From: Saccharopolyspora erythraea NRRL 2338
GTDB lineage: Bacteria; Actinomycetota; Actinomycetes; Mycobacteriales; Pseudonocardiaceae
Assembly (NCBI RefSeq): GCF_000062885.1
Contig: NC_009142.1
Coordinates: 1,229,584-1,293,583, forward strand
Length of the DNA: 64,000 nt
Direction of reading: 5' to 3'
The translations under genes and the position numbers were made by a program. Below are positions 8,415-17,718 of the stretch, one piece after another. Positions within the stretch are counted from its first letter, which is position 1; every line of letters starts with the position of its first letter. The notes beneath the pieces are model-generated. The model had not been told where the DNA came from. It did no database searches and was given only the letters and a program-made list of their open reading frames with translations.

Positions 8415-10151
8415 CTACAACGACTCCCGCACCGCCCAGTCCAGGGTGGACAGCGGTAGCGCTCCGTGGCCGAGGACCGCGTCGTGGAACGCCCGGATGT
8501 CGAAGCGATCGCCGAGCCGGCGCCGGGTCTCGTCCCTGATCCGCTCGATCTCCAGCCGTCCGGTCATGTAGGACAGCGGCTGCCCGGGCAGCACGATGTA
8601 GCGGTCGACCTCGCCCTCGACTTCCAGCGGGGTGAGCGTGGTGTGCTCCAGCATGTGGTCGACCGCCTGCCGGCGGGACCAGCCGAACTCGTGCAGCCCG
8701 GTGTCGACGACCAGCCGCGCGGCGCGCAGCGCGTCCTCGCTGACCATGCCCAGACGTTGCAGGTCGTCGGAGTACAGGCCCATCTCGTCGGCCAGGCGCT
8801 CGGTGTAGAGCGCCCATCCCTCGACGTAGGCCGGAGTTTCCAGCAACCTGCGCAGCACGGGCAGGTCCCCGAGCTCCTGCGCCAGGCTGAGCTGCATGTG
8901 GTGGCCCGGAACGCCTTCGTGGAAGGCGATGACCTCCGCGGTGTGGCGGCTGCGCTGCTCGGCGCGGTCGGTCGCGGCGAAGTAGGTGCCCGCCCGCGAA
9001 CCGTCCAGCGACGGCGGCACGTAGAAGGCGGGCGGCGTCGACGAACCGCTGGACTCGTGCACCGCCTTGACCTCGCAGCGCTTCGCGGGCAGGCGTCCGA
9101 ACCACCCGGGGGCCGCCGACTCCGCCCTCGCGATCGCGTCCCGGGCGGCCTGGAGCAGTTCGGCGCCGTCGCGCCAGCGACGCGGCGGATCGCGGCGCAG
9201 CAGGCGCACGATCTCGGCCGGGTCGGAGACACCCAGCGCGCGCCCGCCGAACTCGGCGTACTCGCGCTTCAGCTCGGTGAGCATCGCGACGCCGGTTTCG
9301 TGGAGTTCGAGCGGCGTCCGGTCGGTGGTGGTGTGGATGCGGACCAGGCGGCGGTAGATCTCCCGGCCGCCCGGTAGCCAGCACAGGCCGGGCTTGTCGT
9401 CGGGCCGGGCGTGCGGGGCGATCTCGGTGGCGAGCACGTCCCGGTAGCGCCGCAGGGCGGGGCGGACCCTGGCCTCCAGCAGGCGGGTGCGTTCGGCTTC
9501 CAGCTCGGCGCCGTGCATTTCCGGCGCGAGCAGCGGGTCCGATGCTGGTGCGGCGAGGTGGCGGTCGAGGTGCTCGACGGCTTCGGTGACCAGGCGACGC
9601 ACCGGGAGCCGGCCGGACTCCAAGCCGATGCGGTGCCGGTGGGCTGCGGACTCGGTGAACGCGGGAACCCCGTCGAGGCGGCGCAGGAACGCCCGGGCTT
9701 GCGCGGTGTCGGCGTTCGGCACCTGGCTCAGGTGGAACAGCAACCCGGCGACGGGCGCGAACAGCGAGCCGTTGATCGCGTACTCGGGTGCTTTCGCGTC
9801 GATCTCGGCGATCAGCGCTTCGGCCTGCTGCGCGACGACGGAGATCGTCATCCGGTCGGTCAAGGGGGTGTCGGCGGGCGAGCCGGGCTGCTGGACGGGG
9901 GCGTGGTCGCGGGTGTGGGTGGGCCGAGCGGCCGGCTCGGCGTGGGTGGGTCCCTGGGCCGGTGCGGGCGACTGCGCGGTCGCGCGGTCGCGGACGGCGG
10001 CGAGCCGGGAACGCAGCGCGCTTTCGGCGGCTGGGTCGAGGACGGGCAGCGACTCGTCGCGGTCCCGGTTTCCGGCGAGGGTCGCTCGCACCGGGTCCCG
10101 GTCGAAGATGATCTCCAGCAGCTCGTCGGCGAGCTGCGACGCCGTGGTCAT
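8415..10151 (-). CDS. DUF885-family protein (putative metal-dependent carboxypeptidase)
   Basis: 578-aa protein with the DUF885 hallmark HEGVPGHHMQ, an HExxxGHH-type site expected to bind zinc, plus downstream YVEGWALYTERLADEMG, which completes the metal site in the family. There is no signal peptide, so a cytoplasmic peptidase role is likely but unproven. ATG at 10151 is chosen because family proteins start with a similar short helix (LADELLEIIFDRDP). Residues 60-100 form a Pro/Ala-rich insert. It is divergently placed to the GNAT gene. Confidence 0.87.
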   Translation of the reverse strand: MTTASQLADELLEIIFDRDPVRATLAGNRDRDESLPVLDPAAESALRSRLAAVRDRATAQSPAPAQGPTHAEPAARPTHTRDHAPVQQPGSPADTPLTDRMTISVVAQQAEALIAEIDAKAPEYAINGSLFAPVAGLLFHLSQVPNADTAQARAFLRRLDGVPAFTESAAHRHRIGLESGRLPVRRLVTEAVEHLDRHLAAPASDPLLAPEMHGAELEAERTRLLEARVRPALRRYRDVLATEIAPHARPDDKPGLCWLPGGREIYRRLVRIHTTTDRTPLELHETGVAMLTELKREYAEFGGRALGVSDPAEIVRLLRRDPPRRWRDGAELLQAARDAIARAESAAPGWFGRLPAKRCEVKAVHESSGSSTPPAFYVPPSLDGSRAGTYFAATDRAEQRSRHTAEVIAFHEGVPGHHMQLSLAQELGDLPVLRRLLETPAYVEGWALYTERLADEMGLYSDDLQRLGMVSEDALRAARLVVDTGLHEFGWSRRQAVDHMLEHTTLTPLEVEGEVDRYIVLPGQPLSYMTGRLEIERIRDETRRRLGDRFDIRAFHDAVLGHGALPLSTLDWAVRESL

Positions 10152-10248
10152 CACCGCATCCTGCCGCAGCGGAGGGGGAGAGGGGTCGAGTTCGGGCCAT
10201 GGCGGATGCGGTTGGGCCGGTCGGTGGGACGGGCTCGACAATGGGGGC

Positions 10249-11079
10249 GTGGACCCGCTGCACGACCCCGACGACGAAGACCTGCTGGAACCCAGGCAGG
10301 CCCGCATGCTCGCGGGCCTCGTCGAGAACGCGCGGATGTCCTCGGCGGCGATCCGCTACGGGATGCGCACCCGGGTCGGTGCGGCGTCGCTGGTGCTCAA
10401 CCAGGACAACCCGCTGCCGACCGCCAACCACGCCTGCGCGCTCTGGGGGACGCTGGCGGAGGTGGCGAGCACGCTGCTCCTGCTGGAGGACGTCTTCGCC
10501 GAGGCCGGGCGTCCCGAAGCGCTCGTCTACGCCTCCCCGACGACGGTCGCGGAGATCGAGGGCATCGCCGACGACGCGGGCTGGCGGGCGGTCGACGAGA
10601 GCCTGGCGCTGCTGCACCGCTCCGAGCAGGTCTCCTACGTCTCGACGCGGCCCGCGGTCGACGCGGACCTGCCGGGCATCGCCGAACTGGTGGCCGACGA
10701 CGCGGGCCTGTCCACGACGGCCGAGACCCGGCTGGTCCGCAACCTCGGGCACCGCGTCGACGACGCCCGCTGCGTGCTCCACGTAGTCGACGACCCGGAC
10801 GCCGGGGCGGACCGCGTCGCGGGCTTCGTGCAGGGCTTCACCGAGCGCGGCGTCGGACTGGTCGAGCAGGTCATCGTGCGGCCCGGCCGCAGACGCAGGG
10901 GAATCGGGCGCGGGCTGGTCTGCGCCGCGGTGAGCGAGCTCCGCGAGCGCGGCGCGCGGCTCGTCGCCGCCCACGGCGACGAGAGCAGGCCGTCGGAGCG
11001 CTTCGCCGAGTCCTGCGGGTTCGAGCCCGCCTACGGCGTCACGGCCTACGCACGCCGGGTGGACGAGTTGCTGGGGTGA
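10249..11079 (+). CDS. GNAT-family N-acetyltransferase
   Basis: 276-aa protein whose C-terminal half is a GNAT domain: VIVRPGRRRRGIGRGLV is the acetyl-CoA pyrophosphate-binding motif A, and SERFAESCGFEPAYGVTAY is the terminal strand/helix pair. The N-terminal half (residues 1-130) is an unassigned helical region. GTG at 10249 is taken as the start because it opens the conserved-looking sequence VDPLHDPDDEDLLEP and follows a G-rich stretch. The acceptor substrate is unknown. Confidence 0.8.
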   Translation: MDPLHDPDDEDLLEPRQARMLAGLVENARMSSAAIRYGMRTRVGAASLVLNQDNPLPTANHACALWGTLAEVASTLLLLEDVFAEAGRPEALVYASPTTVAEIEGIADDAGWRAVDESLALLHRSEQVSYVSTRPAVDADLPGIAELVADDAGLSTTAETRLVRNLGHRVDDARCVLHVVDDPDAGADRVAGFVQGFTERGVGLVEQVIVRPGRRRRGIGRGLVCAAVSELRERGARLVAAHGDESRPSERFAESCGFEPAYGVTAYARRVDELLG

Positions 11080-11417
11080 CGTGAGCCTGGCTGCGCCATC
11101 AGGGCGGGGTAGTACCCGTGGCTGTTATTGCAGCGGGGCCGCGGTTCCGGGGCTTTGTCGATGTGGCGGCGGGCTGGGCGGCGCAGCGGTTTCGGCTCGA
11201 GGTGGGGATCTTTCGAGGTAAGCGGCCCGGGGTGGGGCGTGAAGCCCGTGCCGGTGACGCTGGCGTGAGGGAACTCGCGATGCGCCGTGCGCCTTTGGTC
11301 TGTTCCACTTGGTCGGCGCGCACCGGATCGGGCGGGGAGTGGTGTCCGTATCCGGATTGACCGATCCGCTGCGGTCTGCTTCGCTTAGTTCGGCTAAGAA
11401 GACAAGGGGGTCCCGGG
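11080..11417. other. Intergenic region between the GNAT and MFS genes
   Basis: 338 bp without a convincing gene. It should hold the promoter of the downstream MFS gene. A small inverted repeat, CTTAG-ttcgg-CTAAG, sits just upstream of the MFS start. Nothing else was recognised. Confidence 0.4.
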
Positions 11418-12720
11418 GTGTCCAGCAGTTCGGCTGCGACGGATTCGAGGCAAGTGGAAGGCACCGGTACCACAGCGCTACCCCGGGAAATCTGGATCCT
11501 CGTCGTAGGAAGCTTCATCGTCGCGATCGGTATGGGCATCGTGGCGCCCGCGCTGCCCGCCTTCGCCGCCAGCTTCGACGTGGGCGTCACGGCTGCCTCG
11601 TTCGTCATCAGCGCGTTCGCGTTCATGCGGCTGGCCTTCGCGCCGGTCAGCGGCAAGCTGGTGTCGCGGTTCGGGGAACGCCCCCTCTACGTCTGGGGCA
11701 TCCTCATCGTGGCGGCGAGCACCTCCGCGTGCGCGTTCGCCGAGTCCTACTGGCAACTGCTGGTCTTCCGCGCCCTCGGCGGGACCGGATCGACGATGTT
11801 CACGGTCTCGGTCGTGGCGCTGCTGGTGCGCCTGGCGCCGCCGCACCTGCGCGGACGGGCGTCGGGCCTGTGGGCGACGAGCTTCCTGCTCGGCAACATC
11901 TCCGGGCCGATCATCGGCGGTTTCATGGTCGGCTTCTCCCTGCGGCTGCCGTTCCTGACCTACGGCGCGACGCTCTTCATCGCGGCGATGGTCGGATGGC
12001 TCATGCTGCGCAAGTCCACCCTCGCGGCACCCGACCGGGACAACACGGTCCCGCCCCTCACGGTCCGCCAGGCCTTGCACCACCGCGCCTACCAGGCGTC
12101 CCTGCTGTCGAACTTCAGCAACGGCTGGGCCGTGTACGGCGTGCGGGTCGCGCTCGTGCCGCTGTTCGTCGTCGAGGCACTGCGGTCGACGCAGGCCATG
12201 GCAGGCGTCGCCCTGTCGGTGTTCGCCGTGGGCAACGCGGCCGTGCTGATGATCTCGGGACGCATCTCCGACCAGCGCGGACGCAAACCCATGGTGTTCG
12301 GCGGGCTGACGATCTCGGCGCTGGGCAGCGCGGCGCTCGGGTTCAGCGACTCGGTGCCGTGGCTGCTGGCCTGCTCGCTGATCGCCGGCGTCGGAGCCGG
12401 ACTGCTCAACCCCGCCCAGAACGCGGCCGTTGCCGACGTGGTCGGCGCGAAGGGCAAGGGCGGACCGGTGCTGGCGACGTTCCAGATGGCCGCGGACGTG
12501 GGAGCGATCCCTGATCGCGGGCGTCATCGCGGACGCGGTGTCGTACCAGATGGCCTTCGCCGTCACCGGCCTGACCAGCGTGCTCGCGCTGCTGGTGTGG
12601 CTGCGCGCCCCCGAGACGAGGTTCGAGGCGAAGGCGTCGGCCCAGGAGAGCGCGGCGGCGGAGGCCGGCCACCTCGACGAAGGCCCTGAGGTGCCGAGCA
12701 CGACTCGGGTGGCGGACTGA
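11418..12720 (+). pseudogene. MFS transporter (DHA1-like), apparent frameshift near 12510
   Basis: 12-TM drug-efflux-type major facilitator. The N-terminal 11 or so segments are in the frame starting GTG 11418 (ALPREIWILVVGSFIVAIG at the start). After FQMAADVGAI the frame turns into arginine-rich nonsense. The expected last segment (SLIAGVIADAVSYQMAFAV through LLVWLRAPETRFEAKA) continues in the +1-shifted frame to the stop at 12720. The break is at about 12508-12515 (GCGATCCCTGATCGCG), where one to four bases seem missing. Either a genuine recent pseudogene or a sequencing error. Spectrum unknown. Confidence 0.8.
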
Positions 12721-13266
12721 GGGTTTGGCGGGGGGCGCTTGGCCTTGGCTTCGCGGGGGCTTTGAACGCGGGGGGCGGGGTAGCGGCGGTCGTAGCCGGC
12801 GGATCACTTCGAGTGCGGGGGCGCGGGGTTTCGGGGTAGCGGCTAATGCTGGCGGGTCACTTTCAGCGCGGGGGCGCGTGAGTTTTCGGGCCGCTCACCC
12901 TGGCCTTGCGGGTCGCTTTTGGGTGGATGGTTTCCGGGGCGCTCGCCGCCCCCAGAGCCCCGGCAGGTCTCCGGGATGAGTTTTTCGGGGATGCCGCGGT
13001 GTCAGTGCGGGTGGTTCTCATCCCGTCGACCTCCACGAGGGCTATCAGACCGCGTCAATGGGGCCGGTTTTCGAGGCAGCCTGCGGTTGGTATCCAGAGG
13101 GCCCCTTGAACCGTCTGATCGGACTGGCGCCAGGTCGACGGAATGAGAACCACGGCACCGCTCGTGTGCGGGCCCGGGTGTTGATCGAGCGTGGCCGGGG
13201 TACTCCCGCGACGACAGGTTCCGACGCCGCTCCTTCGGCGTGCCCAAAGCGCAGGGGAGGACGACT
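12721..13266. repeat. G-rich intergenic region with a degenerate ~56-bp repeat
   Basis: 546 bp without a supported gene. From about 12782 to 12900 the sequence repeats imperfectly: AGCGGCGGTCGTAGCCGGCG... then AGCGGCTAATGCTGGCGGGT..., each followed by TCACTTnnAG and GCGGGGGCGCG. This is low-complexity decay or slippage. The promoter of the DUF6158/NADH dehydrogenase pair should lie in the last 150 bp. Small open frames here have unnatural composition and are rejected. Confidence 0.5.
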
Positions 13267-13506
13267 ATGAGCATGATCACCGGGATCCCCGGCAGCGAGT
13301 TGTCGGAAGCGGATCTGCTGCGCGAGCTCAAGCACCTGCACCAGACACGCCACGACACCTTCCTGCACGGCTCGCCGGAGGCGCTGCGCGAGCACACCGC
13401 CCGCTCCTTCGAGCTGGAGCAGGAGTACGTGCGCAGGCACCCCGACCGCGACGTCGATCCCAGGCGGACCCGCGAAGGTGCCAGGGGGGAGTCGCAGGAT
13501 GCATGA
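13267..13506 (+). CDS. DUF6158-family small protein, partner of the NADH dehydrogenase
   Basis: 79-aa charged helical protein (LSEADLLRELKHLHQTRHD, then ALREHTARSFELEQEYVRR). It resembles the small DUF6158-type actinobacterial proteins. ATG at 13267 has a good ribosome site, GGAGGACG. The 3' end overlaps the next gene by 8 bp, so the two are translationally coupled. Function unknown; a role with the flavoprotein downstream is inferred from coupling only. Confidence 0.8.
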   Translation: MSMITGIPGSELSEADLLRELKHLHQTRHDTFLHGSPEALREHTARSFELEQEYVRRHPDRDVDPRRTREGARGESQDA

Positions 13507-14836
13507 GCCGCGCATCGTCATCATCGGGGGCGGCCACGTCGGCCTGACGCTGGCGTTGCGGCTGCAGCGCCTGCTCAGGGCCGGTGAGGCCCGGGTCACG
13601 GTGATCGACACCCAGCCGCACATGACCTACCAGCCGTTCCTCCCGGAAGCGGCGGCCGGCTCGCTCGAGCCGCGCCACGTCGTGGTCCCCCTGCGGGAGG
13701 CGCTGCGCAAGAGCGAGGTCCTCACCGCCCAGGTCTCCTCGATCGACCACAGCAGCAGGACGCTGACGACCACCCTCGGCGACGGCACCGTCGAACAGCT
13801 CCAGTACGACTTCCTCGTCGTCGTGCCCGGCTCGATCTCCAAGGCGCTGCCGATCCCCGGGCTCGCCGAGCGGGGAGTCGGGTTCAAGACCATCGGGGAG
13901 GCCATCTACCTGCGCAACCACGTGCTCTCGCGGCTGGACATAGCGGCCAGCACCACCGACGAGTCGCTGCGGCGCAGGCTCCTGACCTTCATGTTCGTCG
14001 GTGGCGGCTACGCCGGGATCGAGGCGATGGCGGAGCTGGAGAGCATGGCCCGCTACGCCATCCGCGACTACCCGAACATCGAGCCGCAGGACATGCGGTG
14101 GGTGCTGGTCGAGGCCATGGGGCGGATCATGCCCGAGGTCAGCGCCCCGATGGGCGAGTACACCAAGCGCCGGCTCGAGGAGCGCGGCATCGAGGTCAAG
14201 CTGAACACCCAGGCCAAGAGCATGGAGGACGGCCACGTCGTGCTCTCCGACGGAGACGAGTTCGACACCGACACCATCGTCTGGACGGCCGGCGTCAAAC
14301 CCCACCCGATGCTGGAGGCCAGCGACCTGCCGCGGGACGAGAAGGGGCGCCTGGACTGCACGGCCAAGCTCCAGGTGCGCGGCACCACCGACGTCTTCGC
14401 CGCCGGGGACTGCGCGGCCGTGCCCGACCTCACCAAGGAGGACCCCGACGCGAAGTGCGCGCCCTCCGCCCAGCACGCCGTGCGGCAGGCCAAGGTGCTC
14501 GCGGACAACCTCGTGGCGCGCCTGCGCGGCAAGCAGCTCCAGAGCTATCGGCACAAGTACGCCGGGTCGGTCGCCGGGCTCGGGTTGTTCCAGGGCGCGG
14601 CGGAGGTCTACGGCGTCAAGCTGAAGGGCTTCCCCGCGTGGTTGCTGCACCGCGTGTACCACCTGGCGAAGATGCCGACCGTCTCGCACAAGGCGCGCAT
14701 CGCCGGCGACTGGATGCTGGAGCTGCCGTTCAAGCGCCAGGTGGTGGCGCTGGGCGAACTGCACGACCCGCGCTCGGAGTTCGTCAAGGCCGCGAACACG
14801 CGCGGCCTGCCCAGCAGCCACGGGCAGGCCGGGTGA
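13499..14836 (+). CDS. Type II NADH dehydrogenase-like FAD/NAD(P) oxidoreductase
   Basis: 445-aa two-dinucleotide-binding flavoprotein. The N-terminal FAD motif is IVIIGGGHVGLTLAL, the central NADH motif is FMFVGGGYAGIEAMAEL, and the FAD-closing motif is TTDVFAAGDCAAVPD. A C-terminal helical, hydrophobic and basic region (FPAWLLHRVYHLAKMP) matches the membrane-anchoring end of NDH-2 enzymes, which pass electrons from NADH to menaquinone without proton pumping. Length fits the family. It starts inside the end of the DUF6158 gene. Confidence 0.88.
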   Translation: MHEPRIVIIGGGHVGLTLALRLQRLLRAGEARVTVIDTQPHMTYQPFLPEAAAGSLEPRHVVVPLREALRKSEVLTAQVSSIDHSSRTLTTTLGDGTVEQLQYDFLVVVPGSISKALPIPGLAERGVGFKTIGEAIYLRNHVLSRLDIAASTTDESLRRRLLTFMFVGGGYAGIEAMAELESMARYAIRDYPNIEPQDMRWVLVEAMGRIMPEVSAPMGEYTKRRLEERGIEVKLNTQAKSMEDGHVVLSDGDEFDTDTIVWTAGVKPHPMLEASDLPRDEKGRLDCTAKLQVRGTTDVFAAGDCAAVPDLTKEDPDAKCAPSAQHAVRQAKVLADNLVARLRGKQLQSYRHKYAGSVAGLGLFQGAAEVYGVKLKGFPAWLLHRVYHLAKMPTVSHKARIAGDWMLELPFKRQVVALGELHDPRSEFVKAANTRGLPSSHGQAG

Positions 14837-14842
14837 GGCCTG

Positions 14843-16183
14843 TCACTCCAGGCCCGGCAGCGGGGCTACGCCGTGGCTCCAGCGCACCACGCGCCGGGCC
14901 TTGCCGTTGGTCGCGCGCGGGATGGTGCCGGGCTGGAGCACCCGGACCACGCAGCTGAGGCCGAGCCGTTCCGCGAGCGCGGCGGCGAGGTCGGTCTCCA
15001 GGACGGGGACGTCGCCGCCCTCGTCGTAGGGCTCCACCGCGACCAGCAGTTCCGGACGCGACGAGTCGCGGCGGTCCTCGATGACCATGTAGTGCGGCGC
15101 CACCCGCCGGTCCTCCAGCAGCACGGCCTCCACCTCGCTGGGGAAGACGTTGACGCCTCGGATGATCATCATGTCGTCGGCGCGGCCGATGACGCGGCTC
15201 ATCCGGCGAAGCGTCCGAGCCGAGCCCGGCACCGGACCGCAGAGCGCGGCGATGTCGCCGGTGCGGTAGCGCAGCAGCGGCAGACCGGTCTTGGTCAGTG
15301 TGGTGAACACCAGTTCGCCGGACTCGCCGTCGGGCACCGGCTCGCCGTCGACGCCGACGACCTCCGGGTAGAAGTGGTCCTCGGCGATGTTGAGCAACCC
15401 CTCGGAGTCCAGCGACTCGCACGCCACACCAGGGCCGATGATCTCGGTGAGCCCGTAGACGTTGAGCGCGCGCACCCCGAGCAGGCGTTCGATCTCCACC
15501 CGCATCTGCTCGGTCCACGGCTCCGCCCCGAACAGGCCCACCCGCAGCGAGAGCTGGTCGGAGGTGATGCCCGTGGAGCGGAACGACTCGCCGAGGTAGA
15601 TGCCGTAGGAGGGCGTGCAGCACAGCACGTCCGGACCGAGGTCGAGCATGAGCCGCAGCTGCATGTCGGTGCCGCCGCTGGACACCGGCAGCACCGCCGC
15701 GCCCAGCCGCATCACGCCGTGGTGGAACCCGAGCCCACCGGTGAACAGGCCGTAGCCGTAGGCGCAGTGCACCAGGCTCTGCCGGGTCACGCCCGCGCCG
15801 CCCAGCGCCCTGGCCATCACCTCCGACCACACCTCGACGTCGTGGGAGGTGTAGGGCACCAGCGTCTGGCGCCCGAGCGTGCCGGAGGTGCCGTGGACGC
15901 ACACGACGTCGGACGCCGACGCCGTCCGGAGCCCGAACGGGTAGGTGTCCCAGAAGTCCTGCTTGGTGACGTGCGGCAGGCGGTGCAGGTCGTCGAGACC
16001 GACGTCGGCACCGGCGCTCACCCCCGCTTCCCGCAGCCGTCCCGCCTGCAGCCCGTCGGCCGCCAGCAGCCGGTCGACGAGCCGCCGCAGGCGGCGTTCC
16101 TGCTGCTCACGACGGCGTTCCGGGTCGCAGCCCTCGGCCTCGGGAGCCACCAGCGGAGGCGACACGCGCTGTGCTGTGGTCAC
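14843..16183 (-). CDS. Phenylacetate-CoA-ligase-like AMP-dependent acyl-CoA ligase
   Basis: 446-aa AMP-forming ligase of the PaaK family. The phosphate-binding loop is VHGTSGTLGRQT, followed by PSYGIYLGES, YGLTEIIGPGVA and the hinge RYRTGDIA. The C-terminal lid ends IPRATNGKARRV with the conserved catalytic lysine. The acid substrate (phenylacetate or another aryl/alkyl acid) cannot be told from sequence; no paa genes are adjacent. GTG at 16183 is used as start. It converges on the NADH dehydrogenase gene with 6 bp between stops. Confidence 0.85.
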   Translation of the reverse strand: MTTAQRVSPPLVAPEAEGCDPERRREQQERRLRRLVDRLLAADGLQAGRLREAGVSAGADVGLDDLHRLPHVTKQDFWDTYPFGLRTASASDVVCVHGTSGTLGRQTLVPYTSHDVEVWSEVMARALGGAGVTRQSLVHCAYGYGLFTGGLGFHHGVMRLGAAVLPVSSGGTDMQLRLMLDLGPDVLCCTPSYGIYLGESFRSTGITSDQLSLRVGLFGAEPWTEQMRVEIERLLGVRALNVYGLTEIIGPGVACESLDSEGLLNIAEDHFYPEVVGVDGEPVPDGESGELVFTTLTKTGLPLLRYRTGDIAALCGPVPGSARTLRRMSRVIGRADDMMIIRGVNVFPSEVEAVLLEDRRVAPHYMVIEDRRDSSRPELLVAVEPYDEGGDVPVLETDLAAALAERLGLSCVVRVLQPGTIPRATNGKARRVVRWSHGVAPLPGLE

Positions 16184-16331
16184 GACCCACGGTGTAGCAG
16201 AGCGGCCTGCACGCTGGGTAGATCCAACCAGGGGGACCCCCCTGCGAGGGGGCTTCGCGGGCTGTTGTACTGTATGCAGGCACGAGATGAACGGGGCCGG
16301 AAGGAACCGGGAGGCTCGGGAGACAGAACAA

Positions 16332-16404
16332 GGGGCTGTGGCGCAGCTGGTAGCGCACTTGACTGGCAGTCAAGGGGTCACGGGTTCGAATCCCGTCAGC
16401 TCCA
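16332..16404 (+). tRNA. tRNA-Ala (GGC)
   Basis: 73-nt cloverleaf. GGGGCTG pairs with CAGCTCC as acceptor stem (one G-U), D arm GCGC...GCGC, anticodon arm CTTGA-CTGGCAG-TCAAG with GGC at positions 34-36, T arm ACGGG-TTCGAAT-CCCGT, discriminator A at 16404. CCA is not encoded. Its 3' 43 bases lie in the 44-bp sequence repeated at the far end of the integrated element, so the present 3' half came from the element and restores an intact tRNA. Confidence 0.96.
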
Positions 16405-16405
16405 C
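16362..16405 (+). other. attL: 44-bp attachment repeat within tRNA-Ala 3' end
   Basis: Exact 44-bp match to 36787-36830. It covers the tRNA anticodon loop to one base past the discriminator. The flanking bases differ on both sides (g/t before, c/t after), which fixes the repeat boundaries. The adjoining integrase gene marks this as the junction restored by the element. Confidence 0.93.
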
Positions 16406-16411
16406 CCAAGG

Positions 16412-16457
16412 AAGAAGCCCGATCACCACGGAGTAATCCCAGGTGATCGGGCTTCTT
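16412..16457. terminator. Strong hairpin terminator after tRNA-Ala / end of integrase gene
   Basis: AAGAAGCCCGATCACC (16412-16427) pairs perfectly over 16 bp with GGTGATCGGGCTTCTT (16442-16457). It lies between the tRNA 3' end and the integrase stop and can serve both strands. It is element DNA, so the element supplies the restored tRNA with its own terminator. Confidence 0.85.
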
Positions 16458-16486
16458 GCTGTTGGAGACCTCGGTGCTGCTCGTCG

Positions 16487-17689
16487 CTAGACGGCTCGGA
16501 GCTGTGGACCATCTGTGGACCGCCGAAGGTGTTTCGAGAGCAGCGCGCCGGCGTCGCTGACCGACTGCCGGTCCGGATGGAGGTACCTCTGCGTCGTGGC
16601 CAGTGACGCGTGCCCGGCAATCTTGCGCAGGTGATGAACGGGCACGCCGGCATCTGCCATCCACGTCAGGCCGGTGTGGCGTAGGTCGTGGCGCCTCAGG
16701 TGCTCGTAGCCGAGCCGGGTTGCGACCTCATCCCATGAGGTCGCGTCACGGAGGACCGCGGTCGTGATCCGCCCGCCACGGGGTCCGGTGAACAGCCGGG
16801 CGTCCAGCGTGCCGTCGGTCTGGGCGATCCGCCGCTGCACGAGTTCACGAACCTCATCGATCAGCGGCACGGTGCGGGCCCGCTTGCCCTTCGTTCCTTT
16901 GTCGACCAGGCCACCTGGCGCGGTGGTGGTCTGACGCCGGACATTCCATGTCCACTCGGTGGTGTTGATGTCTCTGACTCGGCATCCGGAGACTTCGCCA
17001 ATGCGGGCAGCGGTGCAGGCCGCGAAGATCACCACGTCGCCCCAGCCTTCGTACTCGGTAGCGGAAGCCGCTACGAGTGCATCCGAGAGCTTCGTGAGGG
17101 TGGCCCAGTCGGGCAGCGCGAGCGAACGCGGATCGTCGAGCTCGTCTTCGGCGCGAGCGAGTTCTCGTTGCCATCCGGTCACCCTTGCCGGGTTCCGATC
17201 GATGATGCCGTCCCGCAGGGCTTGCTCCATGACGCGCACAAGCGGGGCGATGCTGTTCTTGATCGTCGATTCGCTGTATTCGTCGGCGATCCAGGCATGC
17301 ACGGCTCGGTCTACGGCTCCATTGGTGATCATGCGGACTGGGATGTGACCGAGGGTCGGAACAACGCGCTTACGCCATCCCGCCAGGTACGGATCGCGGG
17401 TCTTGTCTTCCACACCCCGGAGGGCGAGCGCCATGTTGGCGTCGCCGTACTCGGCAAGACTCATGTTGGCGGCGATCGGGTCGATGCCTCCGGAAGCTGC
17501 TCGCTTCATCAGGTCGATCCACGCCGCAGCCTGCTCTTCGTCCTTGTGCGACTCGGACAGAGAACGACGCTTGCTCGTCTGCGGGTCCGTCCAGCGCACG
17601 CGAGCGCGGTACGGCGCTGGTCGGTTCGGCATGTATTCGACGTCCGACGAGACCTTGACGCCGATCGGCGGTCGCTTGGCGCTGTTCAC
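16487..17689 (-). CDS. int: Tyrosine recombinase, AICE integrase
   Basis: 400-aa site-specific recombinase. Catalytic residues in the order of the family: Arg about 229 (TAARIGEVSG), His334-Arg337 (HDLRHTG), His360 (KIAGHASL) and nucleophile Tyr369 (TQRYLHP). The N-terminal half contains the SAM-like core-binding domain (DYSE..STIKNSIAPLVRVME region). GTG at 17689 with upstream AAAGGAA is preferred over the longer frame from 17749, whose first 20 residues merely translate the GTGACA repeats. It adjoins attL, so it should act on tRNA-Ala. The last codons overlap arm-type repeats. Confidence 0.95.
   Translation of the reverse strand: MNSAKRPPIGVKVSSDVEYMPNRPAPYRARVRWTDPQTSKRRSLSESHKDEEQAAAWIDLMKRAASGGIDPIAANMSLAEYGDANMALALRGVEDKTRDPYLAGWRKRVVPTLGHIPVRMITNGAVDRAVHAWIADEYSESTIKNSIAPLVRVMEQALRDGIIDRNPARVTGWQRELARAEDELDDPRSLALPDWATLTKLSDALVAASATEYEGWGDVVIFAACTAARIGEVSGCRVRDINTTEWTWNVRRQTTTAPGGLVDKGTKGKRARTVPLIDEVRELVQRRIAQTDGTLDARLFTGPRGGRITTAVLRDATSWDEVATRLGYEHLRRHDLRHTGLTWMADAGVPVHHLRKIAGHASLATTQRYLHPDRQSVSDAGALLSKHLRRSTDGPQLRAV
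16503..16521 (+). other. Putative integrase arm-binding repeats, left end
   Basis: GTGGACC-ATCT-GTGGACC at 16504-16521, about 100 bp inside attL and within the integrase C-terminal codons. The same spacing and orientation occurs about 100 bp inside attR (36675-36692). Arm-type integrase sites are expected at such positions; assignment is by placement and repetition. Confidence 0.55.
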
Positions 17690-17718
17690 TGGGCGGGTTC
17701 CTTTCGTGGTGACACGGT

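Noticed and set aside
8392-10974. 860-codon minus-strand frame over the DUF885 and GNAT genes
   Set aside because: Low-complexity Arg/Pro/Ala product without motifs; the DUF885 and GNAT frames explain the DNA.
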